Below the pieces are notes generated by a model, which did no database searches, was not told where the DNA came from, and worked only from the letters and a program-made list of their open reading frames with translations. Of a stretch of 64,000 bases of DNA, positions 1-8,660 are shown piece after piece; positions within the stretch are counted from its first letter, which is position 1; the number at the start of each line of letters is the position of its first letter. The DNA comes from Pseudomonadota bacterium (lineage in GTDB: Bacteria; Myxococcota_A; Polyangia; Polyangiales; Polyangiaceae), in assembly GCA_023423895.1 (NCBI GenBank), contig JAFAER010000081.1, positions 7,929 to 71,928 on the forward strand. The letters run 5' to 3'. Position numbers and translations under genes: made by a program.

Positions 1-2
1 AC

Positions 3-323
3 GCGCTGACGCTGATCGCGCTCAAGCTCGATCGCGATCCGCCGACGCTCGCGCAGACCACCGGCGACACCTGGCCTGCCGCCATCGAGCGCTATCTCGC
101 CAAGATCATGGCGCGCGAGCGCGAACGTCGCTTCGGCAGCGCGATGGAAGCGCTCGACGGTTGGCGTAAGGTGTGTCGGGTGATGGGGAACTCGCGCAAG
201 CAGCGCCCCGCTCCCGCGCCCCCGCCGTCCTCCTTTTCGCTCCGCGACGACCGGACCGAGGTGACGGCGGCGACGTACACGGACGCGGGCGCGCTCGGCA
301 GCCCGCCGACGCGGCGACGGTAG
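3..323 (+). CDS. Ser/Thr protein kinase, C-terminal fragment
   Basis: The open frame runs in from the left edge and ends at TAG 321-323, so the start is outside the window. The visible residues (LDRDPPTLAQTTG, then IERYLAKIMARERERRFGSA) match the end of a bacterial Hanks-type kinase domain, where a Pro-rich linker precedes the last helices that list overloaded kinase substrate-lobe residues. After about residue 60 the tail becomes Arg/Pro/Ala-rich and probably disordered. The catalytic residues are not visible. The family call rests only on this short piece and on the full-length kinase at 5622-7556, whose lobe end is similar. Confidence 0.6.
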   Translation, partial: ALTLIALKLDRDPPTLAQTTGDTWPAAIERYLAKIMARERERRFGSAMEALDGWRKVCRVMGNSRKQRPAPAPPPSSFSLRDDRTEVTAATYTDAGALGSPPTRRR

Positions 324-344
324 CTCGGGTTTCGCGGAGCGGAC

Positions 345-375
345 GGAGGGGGAGCCTCCCTCGCTCCCTCCCTCC
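345..375. terminator. Possible terminator hairpin between convergent genes
   Basis: A purine-rich stretch (GGAGGGGGAG, 345-354) is followed by a complementary pyrimidine-rich stretch (CTCCCTCC, about 364-371) between the kinase stop and the stop of the convergent lipoprotein gene. The pairing is imperfect and there is no T-tract, so this is a weak candidate. Confidence 0.25.
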
Positions 376-1106
376 TACGGCACGCAGACCTCGCTCTGCG
401 GGGCCAGCGCCTCACACTTCTCCGCGTCCATCGTCGCCTGGCGCAGCCAGTACAGCCTGCAGTTCAGCGAGTCGCCATACTCGGGGCCGGTCGGCCCTTC
501 GCCGCCGCTGTCGCTTCCGGCATCCAGGTACGAGAAGCCGGCGCACGCGGAAGCGCACTCGGGCTGGTTCCGATAGGCCACCGTCCCGCCGTCGGGGGAA
601 CAGGCGGAGAGCACGACGCCGCAGAACGCCGTGCAGCGATCGCCACACACGTTTCCGCCGAACGGGCCCGCTGCGAGGCAATAGCTGTCCGGGCTCGTTC
701 GCGCTGGGGCGTCGGCCCAGTACTGGCGGCAGGCCACCGAAGCCGCTTCGTTCTCGTCCGCCTCGCGCGTGGGCTGCTCGAGAGGGAGGTGCGCGCAGAA
801 CGCGAGGCACTCTTCGGTGGAGCCGTATTGCGCGTGGCTCCCGGTGCAGTTCTCCATCACGAGACCGCAGTACTTGTCGCAGCTCGGAAGCGGCCCGGTT
901 CCGGCGTCGAGCGGGGCGCCCGCCTCGGTCGGGTCGACGGGGGCCGCGTCGCGCCGGACGGTGCCCGCGTCCGAGGCCCTGGAGGCCGTGTCGAGGTCCG
1001 CGCTGCTGCACCCGAGCGCCCAGGACATGGCGCAGAGGCCGGAGCCACCAGCGAGGAACATGACGGTGAGAGATGCGCGACGAAGGGAAGACAAGAAGCG
1101 GGACAT
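375..1106 (-). CDS. Cys-rich secreted lipoprotein, function unknown
   Basis: A 243-residue protein. I start it at ATG 1106 because this gives a typical signal peptide: basic start MSRFLSSLRR, a hydrophobic core, then lipobox WALGC with Cys about residue 33. Longer in-frame starts only add Arg-rich sequence encoded by the upstream repeat region. The mature part opens with an Asp/Ala/Thr-rich linker and then carries about fifteen cysteines in pairs such as CDKYCGLVMENC and CGDRCTAFCGVVLSAC. This resembles the Cys-rich low-complexity lipoproteins common in myxobacteria. It is predicted to be anchored in the envelope and disulfide-rich. No enzymatic motif is visible. Confidence 0.7.
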   Translation of the reverse strand: MSRFLSSLRRASLTVMFLAGGSGLCAMSWALGCSSADLDTASRASDAGTVRRDAAPVDPTEAGAPLDAGTGPLPSCDKYCGLVMENCTGSHAQYGSTEECLAFCAHLPLEQPTREADENEAASVACRQYWADAPARTSPDSYCLAAGPFGGNVCGDRCTAFCGVVLSACSPDGGTVAYRNQPECASACAGFSYLDAGSDSGGEGPTGPEYGDSLNCRLYWLRQATMDAEKCEALAPQSEVCVP

Positions 1107-1265
1107 CGGAAGCGCCCGGTATGAGGGACGAAGATGCTCCTCGAACCGTAGCGGCTCCGGACCGGCGAGGCCACGGGGAAGACCGAGCAATGCGCGTTTG
1201 CGGGCTGGACTTGACGCTTCGCAGCGTGGTTCTTCGTGGCGCTTTCTCCCGTCTCTTTCGGCGAA

Positions 1266-1354
1266 ACGCGATGCGCGGACGCGATTCGGACGCGATGCGC
1301 AAACGCGATTCGAACGCGATTGAACGCGATTGGGACGCATGGATTGGGACGCAT
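1266..1354. repeat. Array of eight ACGCGAT-type heptamers in a divergent promoter region
   Basis: Six exact ACGCGAT copies start at 1266, 1279, 1290, 1303, 1314 and 1324; two ACGCAT variants follow at 1335 and 1349. Spacing is 10-14 bases, close to one helical turn. The array lies in the 291-base gap between the lipoprotein gene (-) and the FHA/sigma-54 regulator (+). It could be a cluster of protein-binding sites or simple tandem-repeat expansion. No other gene is visible in this gap. Confidence 0.6.
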
Positions 1355-1397
1355 GGTGAGGTCGCGAGAGAAATGCGACGTGACGAGAACCTCACCC

Positions 1398-2774
1398 ATG
1401 GGAGCATTCCTCTTGCCGGATGCGGACCGAGGCGTGATACAACGCAAATCCGTGGATGCTACAGTCGTAGCGAAGGGTCGGCTCGAGGTCCGGGGTGGTT
1501 CACTGAAAGTGAACCGGGGGCAGGCAAACAAGCCCTCCCTGGAGATCGGACCTGAGACGCAAGTGGTTGGTCGAAACGAGGCCTGCGACCTCGTGCTCGA
1601 CGACCGCAAGGTCAGCGCAGTGCACGCTGAGCTTGTCGCTACCGAGCGAGGGGTGCGCGTTCGCGACCTCGGGTCTCGGAACGGCACGTTCATCGGCGAC
1701 ACGCGCGTGGGCGAGGTCTATCTGACCAAGCACACGGTGCTGACCGTCGGCGACTCGACGTTGGAGTTCAGTCCGACGCAGCCGGAGCAGGTCGACATCC
1801 CGGAGGTCGCGCAGTTCGGACCTCTCGTCGGCGTGAGCCAGGCGATGCGCGGCGTGTTCGAGCGATGCCGGAAGGCCGCTCCGACCGACCTCACCGTCCT
1901 CATCCTCGGCGAGACGGGCTGCGGCAAGGAGCTCGTTGCGGCGGCGATCCACGGCGCGAGCGCCCGTGCGAACAAGCCGTTCGTCGTCGTCGACTGCGGC
2001 GCGATTCCGCCGAGCCTCGCGGAGTCCGCGCTGTTCGGTCACGAGCGCGGCTCGTTCACCGGCGCCGTCGACAAGCGCATCTCGCCGTTCGTCGAGGCGG
2101 ACGGCGGCACGATCTTCCTCGACGAGCTCGGCGAGCTCCCGCTCGACGTGCAGCCGAAGCTCCTTCGCGCGCTCGCCGAGCAGCGCATCAAGCCGGTCGG
2201 CTCGAACACGTACAAGCCGGTCAACGTCCGGGTCATCGCCGCGACGCGCCGCGACCTCGTTCGCGAGGTCAACGCCGGCACGTTCCGAAGCGACTTGTAC
2301 TTCCGCGTCGCGCAGCTCCGCATCGAGCTGCCCGCGCTGCGCGATCGCCTGGAGGACATCCCGGCGCTCGTCCGGAAGATGATCAGCGACCTCGGCGATC
2401 CGAATGCGTATAGCCGCATCACGAACGACTCGCTCGAGCGCCTGATGCGCCACGACTGGCCGGGCAACGTCCGCGAGCTCCGCAACGTCATCGCCGTCGC
2501 GCTCGCGTTCGGCAAGGACGGCTCGATCGATCTCGCGCAGCACCTCGCGCCGCTCGTCGCGGCGAGCGAGTCGACGCCGACGCGCGGTCGGACGTTCCAG
2601 GACGCGAAGCGCGAGGTCCTTGCGCGCTTCGAGCGCGAGTACTTCACGGCGCTCTACGCCGAGTGCTCGGGCAACGTCAGCGAGATCGGACGCCGCGCCG
2701 CGATGGAGCGAGCGCACGTCCGCGGCTATCTGCGTCGTCACGGCATCGGCGATCCGAAGAAGTCGAGCGACTGA
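1398..2774 (+). CDS. FHA-domain sigma-54-dependent transcriptional activator
   Basis: A 458-residue enhancer-binding protein. Residues about 40-125 form an FHA phosphothreonine-binding domain (GR 58-59, SAVH 73-76, GSRNGT 92-97). The AAA+ domain follows: Walker A GETGCGKE 171-178, sigma-54 contact loop GSFTGA 218-223 instead of the usual GAFTGA, Walker B GGTIFLDE 236-243, and WPGNVREL 354-361. A Fis-type HTH is at about 405-455. It should activate sigma-54 promoters in response to Ser/Thr phosphorylation, as FHA-type activators of myxobacteria do. ATG 1398 is chosen because translation further upstream runs into the ACGCGAT repeats. ATG 1353 is an alternative. Neighbouring Ser/Thr kinases are plausible partners. 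Confidence 0.9.
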   Translation: MGAFLLPDADRGVIQRKSVDATVVAKGRLEVRGGSLKVNRGQANKPSLEIGPETQVVGRNEACDLVLDDRKVSAVHAELVATERGVRVRDLGSRNGTFIGDTRVGEVYLTKHTVLTVGDSTLEFSPTQPEQVDIPEVAQFGPLVGVSQAMRGVFERCRKAAPTDLTVLILGETGCGKELVAAAIHGASARANKPFVVVDCGAIPPSLAESALFGHERGSFTGAVDKRISPFVEADGGTIFLDELGELPLDVQPKLLRALAEQRIKPVGSNTYKPVNVRVIAATRRDLVREVNAGTFRSDLYFRVAQLRIELPALRDRLEDIPALVRKMISDLGDPNAYSRITNDSLERLMRHDWPGNVRELRNVIAVALAFGKDGSIDLAQHLAPLVAASESTPTRGRTFQDAKREVLARFEREYFTALYAECSGNVSEIGRRAAMERAHVRGYLRRHGIGDPKKSSD

Positions 2775-2867
2775 CCGTCCCACGTTTCAGGTCGGGGGAT
2801 CGGGCCGCGGCGTCCTGGCTCATCCGTTGCGCCAGCGCCTTGGCTGTCGCATGTTGACCCTCGCACC

Positions 2868-3608
2868 GTGAATCGCGCTCTCACAAGGCTCCTTTCGTTC
2901 GCTTCCGTCGGGCTGCTGGCACTCGTGTCCGCGCGGCTCATCACGCGCGATCCGCGGTTCGCCGTGCTCGTGGTGCTCGTGGGCGCCGTCTTCTTCGTGC
3001 CGGCGTGGCTTGCGCGGCGCCGGATGCGCCGCCTCCTCCTCTCGGGGGACATCAAGCGCATCGTCGGAATGTGGCAGAGCTCCTTCCGGAAAGTGACGCA
3101 TCCCGAGACGATGGCCCCGCTGGTGACGGCGACGGCCTACGCCGCGTACGGCTTCATCGATCGCGCACGAGATGCGCTCTCGCGAGCCGCCAAAGGGCCT
3201 GCATGGGAGGCCGCGCGCGAGCAGCGGCTGTTCGTGGAGGCGCTGCTCGACGTCTACGAGGGTGAGCGCTCACGCGCACTGACGAAGGCCGAGGAGCTGG
3301 AGCAGCTTCCGTTGCCGAACGTCGGATTCTGGATGCGTCGGAAGATTGCGCTGCTCCGTCGCGGCGTCGGCGCGCTCGCGCGTGCGTTTGCGCACTCGAG
3401 CCGCGCGGAGGACGAGGCCGTGCTCCGCGACGCGGCGCGCTCGTCGCCGCTCGTGCACTGGGCGATGCGCTACGCGCGTGCCGTCTTTCTCGTCGATGCG
3501 GGACGCCAGCAGGAAGCCCGCAGCCTCATCGCCGACGCGCCGACGTGGCCCGAGGAGAGCGCGTTTCGCTCGTTCCACGACGAGCTGTCTGCGCAGCTCG
3601 CAGGCTGA
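2868..3608 (+). CDS. Membrane-anchored protein with TPR-like helical domain, unknown function
   Basis: A 246-residue protein with a GTG start. Two hydrophobic segments (about residues 8-24 and 30-48) form an N-terminal hairpin anchor and are followed by basic ARRRMRR. The rest is an Ala/Arg/Leu-rich helical region (for example RARDALSRAAKGPAWEAAREQRLFVEALLD) that looks like degenerate TPR helices. It is predicted to be a cytoplasmic helical domain on the inner membrane. It sits 93 bases after the FHA regulator on the same strand, so co-transcription is possible. I do not recognise a named family. Confidence 0.7.
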   Translation: MNRALTRLLSFASVGLLALVSARLITRDPRFAVLVVLVGAVFFVPAWLARRRMRRLLLSGDIKRIVGMWQSSFRKVTHPETMAPLVTATAYAAYGFIDRARDALSRAAKGPAWEAAREQRLFVEALLDVYEGERSRALTKAEELEQLPLPNVGFWMRRKIALLRRGVGALARAFAHSSRAEDEAVLRDAARSSPLVHWAMRYARAVFLVDAGRQQEARSLIADAPTWPEESAFRSFHDELSAQLAG

Positions 3609-3610
3609 CG

Positions 3611-3660
3611 TGCGCGGGCTTCCTTCGCTGCGCGGGCTTCCTTCGCTGGCGCGGGCTCCC
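3611..3660. repeat. 18-bp tandem repeat after a stop codon
   Basis: The unit TGCGCGGGCTTCCTTCGC occurs at 3611-3628 and again at 3629-3646, followed by a degenerate third copy to about 3660. It begins three bases after the stop of the 2868-3608 gene and ends before the GTG start at 3697. It is non-coding. Confidence 0.7.
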
Positions 3661-3696
3661 TTGTCTATTCCGGCTTTTGCCAGGTAAGTTCCCGAC

Positions 3697-5415
3697 GTGG
3701 CATCGTCTTCGTACGCCGCGAGCGAGAGGCCGCCGTCGGGAGCGACGGCCAAGCCTCGTGTGCTCTACGCCGACGACGAAGAGGACGTGCGTGAGGTGTT
3801 CGCTGCCGTCTTCGCAGACGACTTCGACGTGACCTGCGTGGGGACCGGTCGCGAGGCGCTCGATGCGCTCGCGTCACGTGAGTTCGACGTCCTCGTCAGC
3901 GACATGCGCATGCGCCCGATGAAAGGCTCGGAGCTGCTTGCGCTCGCCTACGAATCGCACGCCGACACGCAGCGCATCTTGCTCACGGGGTTCAGCGATC
4001 ACGACGACCTCGCGGACGCGGTCAATCATGGCCACGTCTTCGCATACGTGCTGAAGCCTTGGGACAACGCGCAGCTCCGCCTCGTCATCCAGCGCGCCGC
4101 GAAGCTCCGGAGGCTCGAGATCGAGAACCGCCGACTGACCGCGGAGCTCAAGGCGTCGAACGTGAAGCTGCGCGACGACGTCGAGGCCGTCTCGCGGACG
4201 GCATCGGCCGCGCGGCCTCGCCTGCTCGCGATGTCGCCCGCGATGCAGAAGGTGATGGCGCAGGTGGTCGCCGTCGCCGGCACCGACGCGAGCGTCCTCC
4301 TGCACGGCGAAACCGGCACCGGCAAGGAGCTCATCGCAGCGGAGATCCACGAGCGGAGCGGACGCCGTCGTGCTCGCTTCGTCGCGCAGAACCTCGCGGC
4401 ACTCCCGCCCGAGCTAATGACGAGCGAGCTGTTCGGGCACGTGAAGGGTGCCTTTACCGGGGCTCAACAGGCCCGACGTGGTCTCTTCGAGCTCGCGGAT
4501 GGCGGGACGTTGTTCCTCGACGAGATCGGCGAGGCGCCGATGTCGCTGCAGGCGCTCTTGCTCCGAGCGCTCGAGTCGCACGAGTTCTGGCCGGTTGGCG
4601 CGAGCGAGCCGCGACAGGTCGACGTGCGCATCGTCGCGGCCACGAACCGGGATCTGCTCGCAGAGGCCCACCAGCAGCTCTTTCGCCTCGACCTGTATTA
4701 CCGGCTCGCGGTCTGCCCGATCGAGGTGCCGCCCCTCCGCGCGCGCCCCGATGACGTGCGCGGGATCGGCATTCCCCTGCTCGAGGCCGCGGCGCGCCGG
4801 ATGAATCGAGAGCTGCCGCGCATCACCGAGGCAGCCTGGCGTGCGCTCGAGGGGCATCCGTGGCCCGGCAACGTGCGCGAGCTCGGGAACGTGATGGAGC
4901 GGCTCATCATCTACCACGCAGGACGTGACGTGGAGCCTGCGGACCTCGGGCTCCCGCAGACGATCCGGACGAGCCTCTTCCCGTACGCGCCCCACGGCGC
5001 CCCGCCGTCGTCCACGACACCGGCGTCGGGCCATATGGCCGTCGACCCGGCGGGGCCGGCGCCGCGGTCGCGCTCGAGCATGCCGACGCCGGGCGAGGCA
5101 TGGGATCCACGCGCCGCATTCCTCCGGTCAGGGCCGCCGAGCGCGTCGATCGACCTGCCGCCTTCGAGCAGTAGCTCCTACGACATCGAGCCGCCGCCGG
5201 TCTCGCGTCCACGCATGGATGTCGACGCGGTCGCGCCGGGTGCCCTCTCCCTGGAGCTGCCCGAGGGAGGCACCACCTTCGACGAGCTCGAGCGTGAGAT
5301 CCTCGTCCAGGTGCTGGCGCGCGCGGACAACAACCAGTCGCGTGCGGCCCGCTCGCTCGGGATGAGCGAGAGCACCTTCCGCTCCCGCATGAAGCGGCTC
5401 GGTCTGAAGAGCTGA
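3697..5415 (+). CDS. Sigma-54-dependent response regulator (REC-AAA-Fis)
   Basis: A 572-residue NtrC-family regulator with a GTG start. Receiver domain about 20-130: acidic pocket ADDEED, phosphoacceptor Asp69 in VSDM, Lys120 in LKPW. A coiled-coil linker about 135-170 precedes the AAA+ domain: Walker A GETGTGKE 204-211, canonical GAFTGA 251-256, GGTLFLDE, and WPGNVREL near 390. An unusual Pro/Ser-rich low-complexity linker of about 90 residues precedes the C-terminal Fis-type HTH (about 528-570, RAARSLGMSESTFRSRMKRLG). REC-plus-FAYVLKPW resembles the RpfG/HupR-like receivers. No cognate histidine kinase is adjacent, so its input is unknown. Confidence 0.93.
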   Translation: MASSSYAASERPPSGATAKPRVLYADDEEDVREVFAAVFADDFDVTCVGTGREALDALASREFDVLVSDMRMRPMKGSELLALAYESHADTQRILLTGFSDHDDLADAVNHGHVFAYVLKPWDNAQLRLVIQRAAKLRRLEIENRRLTAELKASNVKLRDDVEAVSRTASAARPRLLAMSPAMQKVMAQVVAVAGTDASVLLHGETGTGKELIAAEIHERSGRRRARFVAQNLAALPPELMTSELFGHVKGAFTGAQQARRGLFELADGGTLFLDEIGEAPMSLQALLLRALESHEFWPVGASEPRQVDVRIVAATNRDLLAEAHQQLFRLDLYYRLAVCPIEVPPLRARPDDVRGIGIPLLEAAARRMNRELPRITEAAWRALEGHPWPGNVRELGNVMERLIIYHAGRDVEPADLGLPQTIRTSLFPYAPHGAPPSSTTPASGHMAVDPAGPAPRSRSSMPTPGEAWDPRAAFLRSGPPSASIDLPPSSSSSYDIEPPPVSRPRMDVDAVAPGALSLELPEGGTTFDELEREILVQVLARADNNQSRAARSLGMSESTFRSRMKRLGLKS

Positions 5416-5468
5416 AACGCCCGGAAAAGCCGCTCGCCTGCGGCCCGAACGAACGGTCCGGTCCAGTC

Positions 5469-5550
5469 GGGCCATCCACCGGCCCATCCATCGGCCCATC
5501 CACCGGCCCATCCATCGGGCCATCCACCGGCCCATCCATCGGGCCCGTCC
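5469..5550. repeat. 12-bp tandem repeat, six copies plus a partial
   Basis: Units alternate between GGCCCATCCACC and GGCCCATCCATC (first base variant GGGCC in two units), at 5469, 5481, 5493, 5505, 5517 and 5529, with a partial at 5541. This gives a 24-base higher-order period. It lies in the 206-base gap before the Ser/Thr kinase gene. A minus-strand frame through it would encode four-residue repeats, but it has no other coding support. Confidence 0.8.
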
Positions 5551-5621
5551 GCCGCAGCGACGATGCGTTCGGGCACCATCGGAGGTCGACCTTCGGCGCG
5601 CTCTCGTTATCATTGTCCGCG

Positions 5622-7556
5622 ATGGTCGCCACCGCTGGCAGCCGGTCGGGGCGTGCGCCCGTACTGGCGAAATACGACGTGCTCGAAGAGCTCGGGCACG
5701 GCGGCATGGCGACCGTCTATCGAGCGCACGACAAGCGCCTGCTGCGCGATGTCGCGATCAAGGTCCTCCATCCTCACCTTCGCGAGAGCAGCGAGATCGC
5801 GCACCGGTTCTCGGTCGAGGCGAAGGCCGTCGCGAAGCTGCGGCATCCGAACATCGTCGAGGTCTTCGACGTCTCGTCGGAGGACGAGAACGAGCAGTAC
5901 CTCGTGGTCGAGCTCGTTCGTGGCCCAACGCTGCGGAAGATCCTCCAGGAGCGCGGACCGCTGCCTCCGGAGATCGGCGCTGCGATCGTGATGGAGCTTC
6001 TCTCCGGGATCGCCCATGCGCACACGCTCGGTGTCGTTCATCGCGACGTGAAGCCCGAGAACGTGCTCGTCGAGCATCGTCGCCCGACGGAATGGCGCGA
6101 AGGCCTGACCTCCACCCCCATTCCATCGATGGCAGGCGTTCCGTCGCAGGCACCGACGAGCGGAAGCCGCGGCAGCGGCAACGGCAACCCCCCTAACGCG
6201 AACGAAGGCGAACGCGTCGCGGTCAAGCTCACCGACTTCGGGATCGCGAAGCTCCTCGACGCGCAAGGCGTCACCTCCACGGGGCAGGTCCTCGGCAGCC
6301 CGGCGCACATGGCGCCGGAGCAGATCGAAGGGGGCGACGTCGATGGCCGCGCCGACGTGTTCGGACTCGGCGTCCTCCTCTACGAGTGCATGGTCGGGCA
6401 TCTGCCGTTCCTCGGGAACAACCCTGCGCAGGTGCTGCGCCGCGTGCTCGATGGTGTCTACGCCTCTGCCGAGCGCGAACGCCCGACCGTGGGCAAGGTC
6501 TGGAGCCAGATCCTCGACCGAGCGCTCGCGCGTCACGTGGAGGCTCGATACCCCGACGCGAGCGCGATGCGGGAGGCGATCTCGATCGAGCTGACGCGCC
6601 TCGGGATGGGCGCCCCTCGCAAGGAGATCGAAGCGTGGTTCGACGATCCCGAGGGGTGGACCGCCGAGCACGACAAGCGCCTCATCACGAGGCTTTGTGA
6701 GCTCGGTGCGGTAGCTCGCAAGCGCTCGGACGCCGTCGCGGCCGCCGCGGACTACAACCGCGCGCTCGCCTATGCGCCGAACGATCCCTCGCTCCTGAGG
6801 ATCGTCGCGAGCATGCATCGATCCGAGGCGCGCGCGCGTGTCGTGCGCCGCGTGGCGCCGCTCGTCCTCGGTGCGCTGGTGCTCGGGTCGGGCGCCTACT
6901 TCGTCGCGAAGGCGTTCAAGGGCGCGCCGGCGGGGCCTATCGAGGGACCGTCCGCGACCTCGGAGCCGAGCGCGAGCGTCGCCCCTTCGACCGCCGTCGC
7001 GTCGGCGCCGAAGGCTTCGGCCAGTATCGCGAGCGTCGCGAGCGCGCCGTCGACTCCGGTCAGCTCGACGGTGCGCACGATCGCGACGCCGGTGGTCGTT
7101 CCGAGCACGAAGCCGAGCGTGATGCGCACGGTCACCTTCGCTCGGCTGCGCCCGGCGTTCGGCGTCCAGATGTCGGTCGATGGCGCGCTTCCGGTCGAGG
7201 CCGACCAGACGAAGCCGTTCACCGTCGACGAGAAGGCGCACACCCTCGTCTTCACATGTCGCGACGACCTCTGCTCGCCGAAAACGGTGCAGGTCGACGC
7301 GGGCGACAAGCACGTCGATCTGGCGGTCGACCTGTCGATCGCGCCGGCGCGGCTGTTCGTGGAGGGCGATCCGAGCCACTCCTATGGCATCACGGAGCTC
7401 CTGAACGTGAACGTCGCCGGTGGCAGCGAGGTCGAGATTCCGATGACGGCAGGCAAGCGTCAGGTGCACGTCTTCGACCGGACGGACCCTTACAATCAGC
7501 CGCAGGCCGTCGAGCTCACCGCTGGTAAGCGCTCCACGATCTCCTTCAAGAAGTGA
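5622..7556 (+). CDS. Transmembrane Ser/Thr protein kinase with PEGA-like C-terminal domain
   Basis: A 644-residue Hanks-type kinase. Gly-rich loop GHGGMATVY about 25-33, Lys47 in AIKV, HRD 140-142, DFG 205-207, and APE-type MAPEQIEGG about 230-238. Between the catalytic loop (HRDVKPENVLVE) and VKLTDFG is an unusual low-complexity insertion of about 45 residues (Ser/Gly/Pro/Asn-rich) where most kinases have fewer than ten. A single membrane helix is at about 411-430. After a Ser/Ala/Pro linker, the extracytoplasmic C-terminus (about 510-644) has PEGA-like beta strands such as ARLFVEGDPSHSYGI. ATG 5622 is preferred; TTG 5613 is possible. It is predicted to sense an envelope signal and phosphorylate cytoplasmic targets. 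Confidence 0.93.
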   Translation: MVATAGSRSGRAPVLAKYDVLEELGHGGMATVYRAHDKRLLRDVAIKVLHPHLRESSEIAHRFSVEAKAVAKLRHPNIVEVFDVSSEDENEQYLVVELVRGPTLRKILQERGPLPPEIGAAIVMELLSGIAHAHTLGVVHRDVKPENVLVEHRRPTEWREGLTSTPIPSMAGVPSQAPTSGSRGSGNGNPPNANEGERVAVKLTDFGIAKLLDAQGVTSTGQVLGSPAHMAPEQIEGGDVDGRADVFGLGVLLYECMVGHLPFLGNNPAQVLRRVLDGVYASAERERPTVGKVWSQILDRALARHVEARYPDASAMREAISIELTRLGMGAPRKEIEAWFDDPEGWTAEHDKRLITRLCELGAVARKRSDAVAAAADYNRALAYAPNDPSLLRIVASMHRSEARARVVRRVAPLVLGALVLGSGAYFVAKAFKGAPAGPIEGPSATSEPSASVAPSTAVASAPKASASIASVASAPSTPVSSTVRTIATPVVVPSTKPSVMRTVTFARLRPAFGVQMSVDGALPVEADQTKPFTVDEKAHTLVFTCRDDLCSPKTVQVDAGDKHVDLAVDLSIAPARLFVEGDPSHSYGITELLNVNVAGGSEVEIPMTAGKRQVHVFDRTDPYNQPQAVELTAGKRSTISFKK

Positions 7557-7619
7557 CACTCCGCGCGGCGATGCTCATCGCGCGTGCGCGGCGAGGGGAA
7601 GGGCCGTTAGAATGCGCCC

Positions 7620-8660
7620 GTGGCTCGCCCATCTCGACGTCGCTCCGTCGCCCGACTTCCGGCGTTCGGCGTCTTCGCGCTCGTCGTGGCCGCGACGTCT
7701 CCGGCAAGCGCCGATCCGAGGGCCGATCTCGAGAAGGCGCGTGCGGCGTTCGTCGCCCGCAACTGGGCGGACGCCGAGGAGCGCCTGCGTGCGCTGCTCG
7801 ATCCGAAGAACGGTCTCAAAGAGCGCTCGCTGATCTCGCAGGCGCGGATGTATCTCGGCGCATCGCTGCTCGCGCAGGGCAAGAAGGACGACGCCAAGGA
7901 GACCTTCGAGACGCTCGTACTCGACGACCCGACGTTCGACCCCGATCCGCTCAGCTTCCCGGGAGACGCGATCAACACGTTCATCGACGTGCGCTCCTCG
8001 TTGCTCGAGCAGATCCGCAATGCGCAGCAGACCGCGCTCCGTCTCGCGGCGGAGAAGAGGGCGCGCGAGGAGGCCGAGCGCGAGAAGCAGCGCGTCTGGC
8101 TCGAGAAGGTCAAGGCGCAGGCGGCGGAGGAGAAGATCACCGTCCGTCACAGCCGGCTCGTTGCGAGCTTGCCGTTCGGCGCGGGGCAGTTCCAGAACGG
8201 TCAGCCGATCGTGGGCTGGGCGTTCCTCGGCGCGGAGGTCGCCGCCGTTGCGGGCACCGCCGTCACGTACGGCATGTACCTGTACGCGCGCAATCGCGAG
8301 AACGACGAGCTCCGTCGTCCGGGCGGCGACGTGAACCAGCTCGTGCCGCAGTACCATCAGCGCGCGGAGGACCTCCGCATTGCGAACCTCGCGTTCGCAG
8401 GCGCCTTCGTCGGGATCGCGGCGGTCGGAATCGTCCAGGCACACGTCGAGTTCGTCCCAGAGAGGGCCGAGAAGAAGAAGCGCGACCTGCCGCCGATCGG
8501 CCTACGCTCGAGGTTGCATGCTGCAAGCGCGAGCACGACGGCCGACGGTACGCCAGCCAAGCGGCCGCTGTCCGGGTTCGCCCCGATCGTGTCGCCGCTG
8601 CCGGGGATCGATGGGAGTTTTTCCGGCATCTACGTCGGTCTCCAGGGCGCAACGTTCTAG
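7620..8660 (+). CDS. Exported TPR-containing protein with C-terminal membrane segments
   Basis: A 346-residue protein with GTG start 7620, 63 bases after the kinase stop. Signal peptide: RRRSVARLPAFGVFALVVAATSPASA, with cleavage before DPRADL. Residues about 32-110 look like tetratricopeptide helices (AAFVARNWADAEERLRALL, AQARMYLGASLLAQGKKDDA). A charged helix about 130-170 follows, then two hydrophobic stretches (about 200-220 and 258-276). This layout occurs in myxobacterial envelope proteins encoded next to Ser/Thr kinases. It is probably co-transcribed with the upstream kinase. No catalytic motif is seen. Confidence 0.75.
   Translation: MARPSRRRSVARLPAFGVFALVVAATSPASADPRADLEKARAAFVARNWADAEERLRALLDPKNGLKERSLISQARMYLGASLLAQGKKDDAKETFETLVLDDPTFDPDPLSFPGDAINTFIDVRSSLLEQIRNAQQTALRLAAEKRAREEAEREKQRVWLEKVKAQAAEEKITVRHSRLVASLPFGAGQFQNGQPIVGWAFLGAEVAAVAGTAVTYGMYLYARNRENDELRRPGGDVNQLVPQYHQRAEDLRIANLAFAGAFVGIAAVGIVQAHVEFVPERAEKKKRDLPPIGLRSRLHAASASTTADGTPAKRPLSGFAPIVSPLPGIDGSFSGIYVGLQGATF

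Noticed and set aside
5469..5550. Possible CRISPR array
   Set aside because: Units are directly adjacent, 12 bases long, with no spacers and no cas genes in the window.
4907..5707. Minus-strand frame through the 12-bp repeat encoding four-residue repeats such as MDGPVDGP
   Set aside because: Repeat periodicity of 12 explains it; no start signal or domain, and it overlaps the 3-prime end of a clear regulator gene.
5610..7559. Minus-strand open frame of 649 codons opposite the Ser/Thr kinase
   Set aside because: It mirrors the kinase gene, which has complete kinase motifs. High GC leaves the opposite strand open.
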